DNA of 22,769 nucleotides from positions 1 through 22,769 of the forward strand of contig CAZEAN010000091.1 of the NCBI GenBank assembly GCA_964510225.1, read 5' to 3'. Source of the DNA: CAZEAN01 sp964510225 (lineage in GTDB: Bacteria; Planctomycetota; Planctomycetia; Isosphaerales; Isosphaeraceae). How positions within the stretch are numbered: position 1 is the stretch's first letter; every line of letters begins with the position of its first letter. The notes beneath the pieces were generated by a model that did not search any database, was not told where the DNA came from, and saw only the letters and a list, made by a program, of their open reading frames with translations. This document shows, piece by piece, positions 8,612-15,784 of this stretch. A program made the position numbers and the translations under genes.

Positions 8612-9363
8612 GCTTATTCCGGTTCGTGAGTCTCTTTTTCGCGATATACAGATTGCGACGTCTCGGTGGCTTTAGTCAACTTTCGTCGGAATCGAGCCAT
8701 TACGCCATTGAATGGAGGCGAGCGCCGTCCTGGTTGCGTCGAAGAAGCCATCATCCACCGCTTCTGCCTACTTTGCACAATCGGATGACTCTCGCGAAGT
8801 GATTCTCCCAGAATCGATCACCCTTTCACTCTCTTGAACTCCGCAGAACGCTACTATTCGTTTCAAATTGCAATTATATGCATTGATGGTTCATTGAACC
8901 ACTCCAGACAAACGATAGGCGAGAAGCATTGATGTGGCAAGCGTTTTGCTTGCTCCGTAGTGATCCGCGAACGTCAACCGAGAACCCCTTCGTACGCTCG
9001 ACCCTTACTTTGCAAGCACAACCTTGGTCGGTGTCAGCATGAATCATCTCAAAGATTACGATTCCTGGCTTGAGCAGTACGCTCAAAGGTCTAGTCCATC
9101 GCTCTAGAAAGGGCCAATACTCAGCTCCAACCTGTTTGCGTTGGAACCAACACATTCAAACATCATTCTGGGCATGGAGGCTCTGTTGCAAAAAAACAAC
9201 ATCGACGGAGCAGTACTTGAGCTACCCTACTGCGTCCGAACCCGTGGGCGATTAGATTGTGTAGCGCTTTAACAAAGCTGAACGCGAGCTTTTCGATGAT
9301 TGAACCGTCTCGATCTCGTGTCTGGTCGTTCTGCGTTACCACACAACAGAGATCTTAATCTCC
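8612..9363. other. Gap with no supportable gene
   Basis: About 750 bp between the divergent hydrolase and PEP-CTERM genes. Short open frames exist on both strands (for example minus 8874-9155, 93 codons), but they show no recognisable motif and no convincing ribosome site, so they are not called. At 9179-9192 the sequence GGCTCTGTTGCAAA resembles the terminal repeat of IS6-type insertion sequences, but no transposase or second end is present. The promoters of both flanking genes must lie here; I cannot place them with confidence. Confidence 0.5.
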
Positions 9364-9368
9364 GAGGG
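9364..9368 (+). promoter_or_regulatory. Ribosome binding site in front of a GTA codon
   Basis: GAGGG stands 7 nt before GTA (9376), the codon that opens the signal peptide of the PEP-CTERM protein. No ATG, GTG or TTG occurs in that frame between the stop at 9301 and the ATG at 9478, so this site marks the likely real start. Confidence 0.5.
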
Positions 9369-9375
9369 TTTTAAC

Positions 9376-10038
9376 GTAAAAGCACGCTTCTTCTCAATTG
9401 TTATCGCAATCTCTTCTGCTGTCTTAATTGGACAAGCGCAAGGCGATACGATCAATCCTGTCTCGGCCTCCACAGACATGGGCTCGGGCTTCTCTAGTTC
9501 ACTCACCAACACAATCAACGGAGCGGGCTTGTCACTATTCGGTGACTTGGCGGCGACTCACGATGGGACCATTCCGAGCAACTCCTGGGTGTCGTCTTCC
9601 CTAATCCTGACGGGCAACCTTGATTTCGACCTCGGGGGGCTATTCTTTGTCGATGGCTTCTCGTTCTGGAATCAGAACAGTGGGGGGCCTGGATTCTTTG
9701 GCAGCACTGGAATCCAGGATGTCATTGTTTTGTCCTCGCTTGATGGTAGCAACTATAACCCAATCCCCGAGGCACCACTGATCTTTGCGCAACAAACCGG
9801 CTTTTCTAACGTGCCGCCCGAGATGTTCTCATTCTCAAGAGTCACTGCGTCTCACATTCGGTTCGAAATCAGAAGCAACTGGGGTGACAACGCCCAAACC
9901 GGATTCGCCGAGGTGGCGTTCTCTGGAGTGGCTGTTCCCGAGCCTGCCACCTTCCTCATGCTCGGTTTCGCTGTATCAGGTGGCCTCGCTTTCCGTCTCA
10001 CTCGACGTAGCTTACGGAGCCGTCGACTTGCAGCTTAA
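9376..10038 (+). CDS. PEP-CTERM sorting domain protein, discoidin-like
   Basis: An exported protein of about 220 residues with a C-terminal PEP-CTERM tag: VPEPAT (about 187-192), a short hydrophobic segment (MLGFAVSGGLAF) and an Arg-rich tail. This tag is processed by an exosortase, which is not encoded here. The body has a jelly-roll look close to F5/8 type C proteins: SNSWVSSS, a FDLGG strand, a LSSLDGSNYNP turn, then ASHIRFEIRSNWGD and GFAEVAFSG. A typical signal peptide (KARFFSIVIAISSAVLIGQAQ) is encoded before the first ATG at 9478, so translation from 9478 would lose export. The best start is the GTA at 9376, which follows a good GAGGG site. GTA is not a standard start, so this may be a GTG-to-GTA change, rare non-standard initiation or a sequence error. 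Cell-surface or biofilm attachment is a guess from the family. Confidence 0.75.
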   Translation, partial: VKARFFSIVIAISSAVLIGQAQGDTINPVSASTDMGSGFSSSLTNTINGAGLSLFGDLAATHDGTIPSNSWVSSSLILTGNLDFDLGGLFFVDGFSFWNQNSGGPGFFGSTGIQDVIVLSSLDGSNYNPIPEAPLIFAQQTGFSNVPPEMFSFSRVTASHIRFEIRSNWGDNAQTGFAEVAFSGVAVPEPATFLMLGFAVSGGLAFRLTRRSLRSRRLAA

Positions 10039-10056
10039 GGAACGTATCACACTGAG

Positions 10057-10093
10057 AGTATGCCCGTACAGCACAACAGAGTAAGGGCATACT
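10057..10093 (+). terminator. Hairpin downstream of the PEP-CTERM gene
   Basis: Perfect 9-bp arms AGTATGCCC (10057-10065) and GGGCATACT (10085-10093) with a 19-nt loop, 18 bp after the stop codon. No T run follows. It probably forms the transcript 3' end together with the next hairpin. Confidence 0.4.
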
Positions 10094-10107
10094 GATCCTT
10101 CCAGTCC

Positions 10108-10135
10108 GGCTCCTGGCAAACTTCAGCCAGGAGCC
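10108..10135 (+). terminator. Strong GC hairpin, likely terminator of the PEP-CTERM transcript
   Basis: Perfect 10-bp arms GGCTCCTGGC (10108-10117) and GCCAGGAGCC (10126-10135) close an 8-nt loop. It is the second hairpin in a row after the PEP-CTERM gene. It lacks a following T run, so Rho-independent termination is not certain. Hairpins of this kind after PEP-CTERM genes may also stabilise the mRNA. Confidence 0.5.
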
Positions 10136-10168
10136 AAGAGTAAGCTCTGAGGCCAGCCGAGAGCGGCT

Positions 10169-10596
10169 CTACGACACGAAATAATACAACAATAATATCG
10201 ACAGAGCTTTATTATATAGGAATAAAAATCTTGCTGATCACACACATCGCAAATATGTTATTTTAAACAATTACCAAATCAGTTATTTAATACGTTATAT
10301 CACAAACAGCACAGGCAGCGTGCGGATCAATCGACCCGCCATTATGGACTTGGGATTGCAGAATCGCCGCCTCTGCCAGTTGTAAGCCGAAGTGATTCGG
10401 GGGCGAAGGGATCAAGATCGCTCGGGAACGCATACAACCGCCAGCCACCTCACGAGCCGATCAGGGACAAATCTGCTGATTGGATCAGGATCTGTCCTTC
10501 GCCTGGGATCGCTGATTCAGCGACGAGTCGAAAAGGGTGGGACGCTCCACACTCAAACAGGCGTGAATCGCGGATAAAAAGCCGGCGAGGTCTAGT
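10169..10596. other. AT-rich intergenic stretch and unassigned sequence
   Basis: Positions 10169-10319 are sharply richer in A and T than the flanks, with many ATAATA/TTATTTAA runs. Such a dip can mark a promoter region, a bent or nucleoid-protein-bound site, or transferred DNA. From 10320 composition returns to normal without a recognisable gene. A perfect short palindrome TCGCTGA-T-TCAGCGA lies at 10509-10523 and could be an operator or a chance site. Confidence 0.4.
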
Positions 10597-10637
10597 GCCT
10601 CAACCCGTCTGGATTGACGGGTACAGACGATTGAGGC
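10597..10637. repeat. Nested inverted repeat at the end of the transposase remnant
   Basis: Outer arms GCCTCAA (10597-10603) and TTGAGGC (10631-10637) enclose inner arms ACCCGTC (10603-10609) and GACGGGT (10616-10622). The structure covers the stop codon of the degraded transposase. It could be that element's transcript-end hairpin. I see no matching copy elsewhere in the window, so it is not shown to be a terminal repeat. Confidence 0.4.
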
Positions 10638-10803
10638 TCACCCGCGGGTCGGCGGTCCTGAACTGCCAATCGACACGGTACTTCATCGTGTTCGGACGCT
10701 GCTCCCACTCCACCACCTCCGACCGAATTTTGCCCAGCTCACCGATCCGACCGTCCAGGCACTGCTTGCCCAGCACCGACAACATTGAGGCGATTGAGCC
10801 TGG
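10600..10803 (-). pseudogene. C-terminal remnant of an IS630-type transposase
   Basis: The minus strand reads a stretch ending with a stop at 10600 that matches the usual C-terminus of IS630/Tc1-mariner DDE transposases. In those proteins GSWLNxxE is followed by LSVLxxQCLDxRI, then a helix with WExxRN, and the end VDWxFxxxDARxxLxRLYP. Here one sees GS, a gap where WLN should be, LSVLGKQCLDGRI, VVEWEQRPN, then VDWQFRTADPRVSLNRLYPS. Only about 65 residues remain. The catalytic core and the N-terminal helix-turn-helix are missing, and the reading frame upstream shows no further match. This is a dead relic of an insertion sequence, recalled from family pattern rather than a database search. Confidence 0.7.
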
Positions 10804-10837
10804 TCGAGTCCGAGTCGTGCGGCAGTTGGATTCCTGA

Positions 10838-11265
10838 TTCGTACTAAATCGGTGGGACTGCTTCTTGAGATTTCAACGTCGACTGTAACGTCGGATGTTG
10901 AATGCGCAGCGTTGAACGGTTATCGCAGCGAGTGGCTCGTTTGACGTCTACTCCTGATCCGAAAGGGATGGCTCACGGATGTCGTCGGTTACAACACACC
11001 GACTATTAGGGAAGCACAGGCCTGAGCGATTCCTGCATCGAGGGTAGGTAGATTGGGACCGCTTGAGGCTGATCGTCGTTGAGCCGAGCTTTGTTGGTAA
11101 GGAGAATGGGGTCCTGCTCCACGAAGCCCCGCCGATTGGGTGGGGAAGCGTCTATTCTTGTCAGTAACTCAACTGAGAGACCGCGCAACTAAGGAAGATG
11201 TCCGACGTCCTGTAAAGTTAGGGCCCAGGGGTGGTCTGCCCATCTTATTCAACTCCAATTGACAC
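10838..11265. other. Gap with no supportable gene
   Basis: About 430 bp between the transposase relic and the peptidoglycan-binding gene. A 60-codon minus frame at 11006-11188 has no recognisable content. Part of this may be further degraded insertion-sequence DNA. The promoter of the next gene is expected in its right half but I cannot fix it. Confidence 0.4.
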
Positions 11266-11281
11266 AAAGGACTAGTCCTCG

Positions 11282-12514
11282 ATGTTGACTGAAGCGCAGA
11301 TCCAAGCGGCGATCCTTCTGAACCGACATCATGCGCAGTTTCTGTGCTGGGAAGCCGAAGCATCAACCAGATGCGGTTGGTCGGAACGGCTGCCGGCAAT
11401 CTTAACGGTGCTAGGGCTCAATGCATCCTTTACCGAGCGCTCGTTTGCACTCGCGGTTTCGGCTTGGCAGAAGCAGCAAGGGATTGCGCCGGCTGATGGC
11501 ATTATCGATCAACAGACCTGGAAGGTGATCCAGCCTGAGACCTTGATCTCGGCAGATCCAGCACTCATCGGTGCCCAATTTCCAAGTGGGACGCTGCAGC
11601 CAGGCCCCACTCCGACTCCATCGACGGTTAGCTCCTCGCCGTTGCTGATGCCGGGTCGGGCATTCATGTTCGTCGTTGTCGAGACCCTCCCCGAGATCGG
11701 CGCACGGAACTTGGTCCGGAAGGTTGCTGTCATTCCAAAGGACTTCCGGTTGAGACCCCGAAACCCACTTGCCAGACTTTCACCAGCCGAGCATGCGTTG
11801 GGTAACCCGAACAGCCAATGGCTTTCGGCCAGTAATCGCTCCTTTGGTGCTCCGAACATGCAAGGCCGTCCGTTGCTGATTGACATGGATGCAATCCGTC
11901 GGGCGGGCGGGAAGATCGTCTCCGAGGCAGAGTTGGTTGCCGACCTCCAGCGCTATGCGAAGCAGAGCCCAGGCGCCGCTGGTCGCGTTCAGAAACTGAT
12001 CTCGGCAATTCGAGGGTTCGAAGGGGAAACACTGATCGGTACCACCGAGACTCCCCGAAATGCAGTCCGACAGGTCAGCCGTGCCCACAGTGCTTACGTC
12101 CGTGCTGCAGAGGACCTTTGGGCTCAGTTTGAAGCGAAGCAGATTTCGAGGGCGGAGCTTGAGAAAAGTCTCTCGGGCTTGGATGATGCCTACAAAGGTT
12201 CTCGGGCCCTCGGTCGAGTCGGTCGCGTCTTCATGATTGCGGGGGTCGTCTTCACTGCGGTCGATATGGGCTATGCGGTCGAACAGTCGGTTGAAGAGCA
12301 GTCATTCCGACCGGTCGCGGCGGAGTCGGTTCGGCAGGTCGGCGGCTGGGGCGGTGCGATCGCCGGGGCCAAGCTTGGCGGTATAGCTGGGGCAGCGGTC
12401 GGAATCGAGACGGGCCCTGGAGCGATCGTCACCGGGGCAATTGGAGCAATCATCTTCGGCGCTGCTGGCTATTTTGGTGCGGATTGGGTTGCTGATATGA
12501 TTTCGGAAAACTAA
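11282..12514 (+). CDS. Peptidoglycan-binding protein with C-terminal glycine-zipper domain, possible effector
   Basis: A 410-residue protein in three parts. Residues 1-83 form a peptidoglycan-binding-like module: helices with CGWSERLPAILTVLG, then FALAVSAWQKQQGI, then DGIIDQQTWKVI, the usual ending of PG_binding_1-type repeats. A Pro/Thr/Ser linker (102-120, GPTPTPSTVSSS) follows. Residues 195-305 are mostly helical (AEDLWAQFEAKQISRAELEKSL) and unassigned. Residues 306-410 hold GRVGRVFMIAGVVFTAVDMGYA, then a glycine-zipper run (GGWGGAIAGAKLGGIAGAA, 354-372; TGAIGAIIFGAAGYFGA, 384-400) that could insert in a membrane. No signal peptide is visible, so export would need a dedicated machine. The layout resembles polymorphic or contractile-injection-type effectors; that role is inference. 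ATG at 11282 has AAAGGA 10 nt upstream. A small gene follows after 23 bp. Confidence 0.82.
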   Translation: MLTEAQIQAAILLNRHHAQFLCWEAEASTRCGWSERLPAILTVLGLNASFTERSFALAVSAWQKQQGIAPADGIIDQQTWKVIQPETLISADPALIGAQFPSGTLQPGPTPTPSTVSSSPLLMPGRAFMFVVVETLPEIGARNLVRKVAVIPKDFRLRPRNPLARLSPAEHALGNPNSQWLSASNRSFGAPNMQGRPLLIDMDAIRRAGGKIVSEAELVADLQRYAKQSPGAAGRVQKLISAIRGFEGETLIGTTETPRNAVRQVSRAHSAYVRAAEDLWAQFEAKQISRAELEKSLSGLDDAYKGSRALGRVGRVFMIAGVVFTAVDMGYAVEQSVEEQSFRPVAAESVRQVGGWGGAIAGAKLGGIAGAAVGIETGPGAIVTGAIGAIIFGAAGYFGADWVADMISEN

Positions 12515-12537
12515 CCTGCCACTCAGAGGATGCGTTG

Positions 12538-12780
12538 ATGCCCTTAAAGTCTCTTGATCCCCCTTGGATCGCCTACCCCGCCTCGGGAACGCTTGGCCCG
12601 ATCTGGGGGGGCTGGCGTCAGGGTACTGGCGAACAATGGCTTCACGATCATTGGCTGCCGTTTTGGGGATCACTAACGTCTGAGGAACGTCGCGACTACC
12701 TGCAGCGTTTCCCCCCGCCTCAAGATTCTGATTGGGCCCTCTATCTCGAGACGACTTGGGTCCCGAGATCGGGTTCCTAG
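12538..12780 (+). CDS. Small Trp-rich protein, putative partner of the upstream gene
   Basis: An 80-residue soluble protein, unusually rich in Trp and Pro: PPWIAYP, IWGGWRQGTG, WLHDHWLPFWGSL, ERRDYLQRFPPP, DWALYLETTWVP. It matches no family I know. The ATG at 12538 is chosen because AGAGGA ends 8 nt before it; a TTG directly upstream at 12535 is too close. It lies 23 bp behind the glycine-zipper protein on the same strand, so the two are probably co-transcribed. Position and size suit an immunity protein, chaperone or adaptor of that protein, but nothing in the sequence proves this. Confidence 0.65.
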   Translation: MPLKSLDPPWIAYPASGTLGPIWGGWRQGTGEQWLHDHWLPFWGSLTSEERRDYLQRFPPPQDSDWALYLETTWVPRSGS

Positions 12781-13240
12781 TATTAGCGGAGACCAGAGTT
12801 TGACGATTGTGGTCGGATCGGTGAACCCCGTGTGTCTCGCAAGTTCCTGTCTCACAATGGTTTGGGTTGAGGCGTGATGCGGGTCACTATCGATTCGTAA
12901 CGTATTTGGAGTGATCGAGGCGATCCTTTAAGCCTTCGTGATCGTTATTGATTGAGTTGGACCCGATGGTCGGAAGGGTCACCTCCGGTTCGTTCCTGGT
13001 TTTTCAAAGAGTTCTGGCGCTTCCGGATACGGAGAGCGTCGAAGACTTGTTTAATGGGACGGTTTAAGGACTGGCGGCTGCTGAAACCTTCGCCTCGGAC
13101 GGTGGAGTTAGCCGTTCGCTAGGCGTCCTGCACGGCCATGATCCCTTAACATGAATCGGTTGCAATCGAACGCAGACGCGTGGAGGTCCACCATCTGCAC
13201 ATTAGTGCAGAAATAAAACAAGTGATCGCCAATTGACGGC

Positions 13241-13262
13241 TCTCTCACGATCGTGTGAGAGA
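13241..13262. repeat. Intergenic palindrome
   Basis: Perfect 8-bp arms TCTCTCAC (13241-13248) and GTGAGAGA (13255-13262) with a 6-nt centre. The core CACGATCGTG is itself a palindrome. It lies between converging genes and may be a bidirectional terminator, an mRNA-end hairpin or a protein-binding site. Confidence 0.5.
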
Positions 13263-13354
13263 CGTTTGAAGCGAGACTATCGGCCACGTGGACCCACTCC
13301 ACATCAGTTATGGTTGTAAGGTGGGTCACAGACTCGGACGACTACTGGTTGGTG

Positions 13355-13378
13355 TAGGGTGGGACGCGACCCACCCTA
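13355..13378 (-). terminator. Hairpin downstream of cstA
   Basis: Perfect 9-bp arms TAGGGTGGG (13355-13363) and CCCACCCTA (13370-13378) with a 6-nt loop, 39 bp beyond the cstA stop codon. The stem is GC-rich, but no T run follows on the minus strand. It may also be a dispersed extragenic repeat; only one copy is in the window. Confidence 0.5.
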
Positions 13379-13417
13379 TCTCTCGATCAGGGGGAGTCTG
13401 TTCCATTCCACATTCGC

Positions 13418-15361
13418 TTACGTATTCACCAAAGCCTGTCTAGAAACAGCAAGTTCCGGTTCGGGTGCCGGGCTCATTTCAACGATACCCTTGACTTGGG
13501 GCCAAAGCTGAATCGCTTCCACGACCATCCAAGATTCCAAGACCAGCGTTCCCATACCGATGCCAAGTAAGATCCAGTTGCGGTCGGCGAACCAGCTCGT
13601 TGATTGTCCTGGTGCTTCAACGAACATCTGATAGAGCAAGGCCCAAGCTGGCAAGATCAACATAAAGAACAGTGGTGGGATCAAGAACCAGACTGGTCGA
13701 GACCGCCGCCAGAGATAGAAGCTGATCACCAAGAACGCCAGACCACCCAGGAGTTGATTCGTCGCTCCGAAGAGGGGCCAAAGAATGAGGCCGCCCCCTC
13801 CAGCAGTTTCCCAGGTCCAGGCAGTCGCGGTTGGTGCTGGTAATGAGGCGAGGCCGGCTGCGGTCGCAATCGCCAAGAGGGTCGCGCCGTGGCGGTTAGT
13901 TAGCCAGGTTGTTGGCATCCAGGAAAGGGTCGGCTTCGTTGAGGTGAACAACCCCGGAGCGGGTTCAAAATCGGTCGAGCGCATCTTGATCGCGCGGTGA
14001 ACAACGACCCCGAGTTCTTGAACCACATAGCGTTGCAGTCGACACGATGTATCAAGTGTCGTCGCGGCAAAGGACGCAACCAAGACACCCATGAGGGCGA
14101 CAGCGACCGAACCAGGGATCCCAAGACTCTTTAAGAGGTTGGCCGACCCGTCAACAAATGCGCCGACTTTGGCATCGAGACCGACCGCCGATGACCACGA
14201 TGGGTAGCGTTCTTCCCAGGCATCCGCGCCCGCAAGGATCTCGCCGTCAGCACCTTGGATCCCGAGGCCGATCCCCGCTGCACAGGAGATGATCACGAGA
14301 GTTGCCAAAAACCCTTCGGTAAGCATCCCACCGTAACCGACGAATCGTGCCGCCGGTTCTGAATCAATCTGCTTGCTGGAGGTCCCACTGCTTACGACGC
14401 AATGAAAGCCGCTGATGGCACCACAAGCAATGGTCACGAAGAGGAACGGGACGATCAGTGGAGCTTCGGACGGTTGGAAATCCCAGATCGGTGCCACCCA
14501 TTCCAGCGGCGGTCGTTCCGAGCCTCCGACGATCGGTGCACCACCGAAGCAGGAGGCGACAATTAGACCGATCACAACTAATCCCATTGCACTGATCAAC
14601 TGGAGTGAATTGATGTAGTCTCTTGGCTGCAGTAAGGTCCAGACCGGAAGAACCGACGCCACATAGGAATAGAGCAATAACCCTAACGCCCAGGTCATGA
14701 TCGATCGCTCTTGGAGCCAGCTGTTCAAGCTCCCGAGGACGCCGACGTTCCCATAGATGATCGTTAGGTACATGATCAACAGCGTCGCTATTGACGGAAT
14801 GAGAAGCGGGATCTTCCGACGCTTCAGCATGAGACCGATGACGATCGCAATCGGAATCTGGAGCAAGCAAGGGGTGATCGTCGTCGGATACTTCTTGAAG
14901 ACTGCGGCAATGACGAGGCCAAAGATCGCCAGCACAATCGTCAAGGCAAGAAAGAGAATTAGGAGGAAGAGGATCCGGACCCGCGGGTTTAAGAGCCGGC
15001 CAGCGATGTCGCCGACGGTTTGACCATTGTTCCGGATCGAGACCACTAACGACCCGAAATCGTGCACCGCTCCGATGAAGATCGAGCCAAATAGAACCCA
15101 GAGCAGCGCAGGAAGCCAGCCCCAGATGACGGCAATTGCTGGTCCAACAATCGGCCCCGTACCCGCAATCGACGTGAAGTGGTGTCCGAAAACAACTGGT
15201 GTCGACGTCGGGACGTAATCGACATCATCTTGAAGTCGTTTGGATGGACAGACAAAGCTTGCCGAAAGCCTAAATACGCGACGTCCAAGCCATCGTCCAT
15301 AAGTATTGTAAGCAACAATAAATCCGACGCCTGCCAAGACAGCGACCATCAGAGTCTGCAT
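13418..15361 (-). CDS. cstA: CstA-family carbon-starvation transporter
   Basis: A 647-residue inner-membrane protein with well over a dozen hydrophobic segments, slightly shorter than Escherichia coli CstA. Family signatures are visible: the early AYNTYGRWLGRRVF segment (17-30), FGHHFTSIAGTGPIVGPA (58-75), WVLFGSIFIGAVHDFG (88-103), then LLQPRDYINS and the SGFHCVVSSGTSSKQ segment. The members studied take up peptides and/or pyruvate under carbon limitation. Whether this one prefers pyruvate or peptides cannot be read from sequence. The ATG at 15361 has GAGG 8 nt upstream. It is a single gene, divergent from the LysR regulator across 423 bp, and could share control with it. Confidence 0.95.
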   Translation of the reverse strand: MQTLMVAVLAGVGFIVAYNTYGRWLGRRVFRLSASFVCPSKRLQDDVDYVPTSTPVVFGHHFTSIAGTGPIVGPAIAVIWGWLPALLWVLFGSIFIGAVHDFGSLVVSIRNNGQTVGDIAGRLLNPRVRILFLLILFLALTIVLAIFGLVIAAVFKKYPTTITPCLLQIPIAIVIGLMLKRRKIPLLIPSIATLLIMYLTIIYGNVGVLGSLNSWLQERSIMTWALGLLLYSYVASVLPVWTLLQPRDYINSLQLISAMGLVVIGLIVASCFGGAPIVGGSERPPLEWVAPIWDFQPSEAPLIVPFLFVTIACGAISGFHCVVSSGTSSKQIDSEPAARFVGYGGMLTEGFLATLVIISCAAGIGLGIQGADGEILAGADAWEERYPSWSSAVGLDAKVGAFVDGSANLLKSLGIPGSVAVALMGVLVASFAATTLDTSCRLQRYVVQELGVVVHRAIKMRSTDFEPAPGLFTSTKPTLSWMPTTWLTNRHGATLLAIATAAGLASLPAPTATAWTWETAGGGGLILWPLFGATNQLLGGLAFLVISFYLWRRSRPVWFLIPPLFFMLILPAWALLYQMFVEAPGQSTSWFADRNWILLGIGMGTLVLESWMVVEAIQLWPQVKGIVEMSPAPEPELAVSRQALVNT

Positions 15362-15591
15362 TGTAATTGCCTCGCATCGGGGAGGGGGTCACCCGTCGGG
15401 AGTTCCAACGATTGCGCGTTGGATGATCTAATCTAAACGCCAGAAGCCCCGGCAATCAAGGAGACGGAGCCCAGTTCCTTTGTCACAAACCTCCCTGATG
15501 CCATAGCTTACGGACCTCTTTATCCTCGACTTGCTTAACCTTGATCTAGGTTCACTGAACTAATCGTCGGTCTTCCCAATACACTGCCCTA

Positions 15592-15623
15592 TTGACAAAA
15601 CTGCAACTAGGATTCCCTACTAT
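15592..15623 (+). promoter_or_regulatory. Possible sigma-70-type promoter for the LysR gene
   Basis: A perfect -35 hexamer TTGACA (15592-15597) and a -10-like TACTAT (15618-15623) face the regulator gene. The 20-nt spacer is longer than the usual 17, so activity is doubtful without an activator. The remainder of the 423-bp divergent region shows no gene. Confidence 0.3.
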
Positions 15624-15733
15624 AGGCCACTCCAATGATTGAGGCTTAGTGAAAGGCGATCGACGAGCTGACTCTCAAAGGACCCAGATTAAACGGGTTC
15701 TAACTGTGGGGTCGCTGAGTCGTTTTCCAAAAC

Positions 15734-15752
15734 ACTGAAGAAACCCTTCAGT
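15734..15752. promoter_or_regulatory. Palindromic operator candidate upstream of the LysR gene
   Basis: Perfect 7-bp arms ACTGAAG and CTTCAGT around a 5-nt centre, 32 bp before the regulator start. LysR-type proteins bind short interrupted palindromes, often T-N11-A, near their own promoters. Here the spacing is T-N13-A. Autoregulation is inferred from position. Confidence 0.45.
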
Positions 15753-15784
15753 CTTCCCGATTACTTTGAGGTATACGACCTTTA

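Larger units (their letters stand above)
12781..13417. other. Convergent intergenic gap with two hairpins
   Basis: About 640 bp between the 3' ends of the small Trp-rich gene and cstA. Apart from the two hairpins listed separately, I see no gene with support. The minus frame at 13108-13329 (73 codons) has no recognisable motif and spans one of the hairpins, which argues against coding. Confidence 0.45.

Noticed and set aside
8874..9155. Minus-strand open frame of 93 codons in the gap before the PEP-CTERM gene
   Set aside because: No recognisable motif, no good ribosome site, odd composition rich in Cys and basic residues; more likely chance.
10595..10837. Plus-strand 80-codon frame opposite the transposase relic
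   Set aside because: The minus strand gives a clear IS630 C-terminal match; the plus frame is its shadow.
12302..12673. Minus-strand frame across the end of the glycine-zipper gene
   Set aside because: Low-complexity Arg/Ser-rich translation typical of an antisense shadow; the plus-strand genes have ribosome sites and domains.
7435..12780. Possibility that the hydrolase and the glycine-zipper protein form one secretion-linked island
   Set aside because: They are almost 3 kb apart, on opposite strands, separated by a PEP-CTERM gene and an IS relic, with no secretion-apparatus gene between; no evidence links them.
13108..13329. Minus-strand open frame of 73 codons downstream of cstA
   Set aside because: Contains a perfect hairpin and no protein signature; better explained as non-coding.
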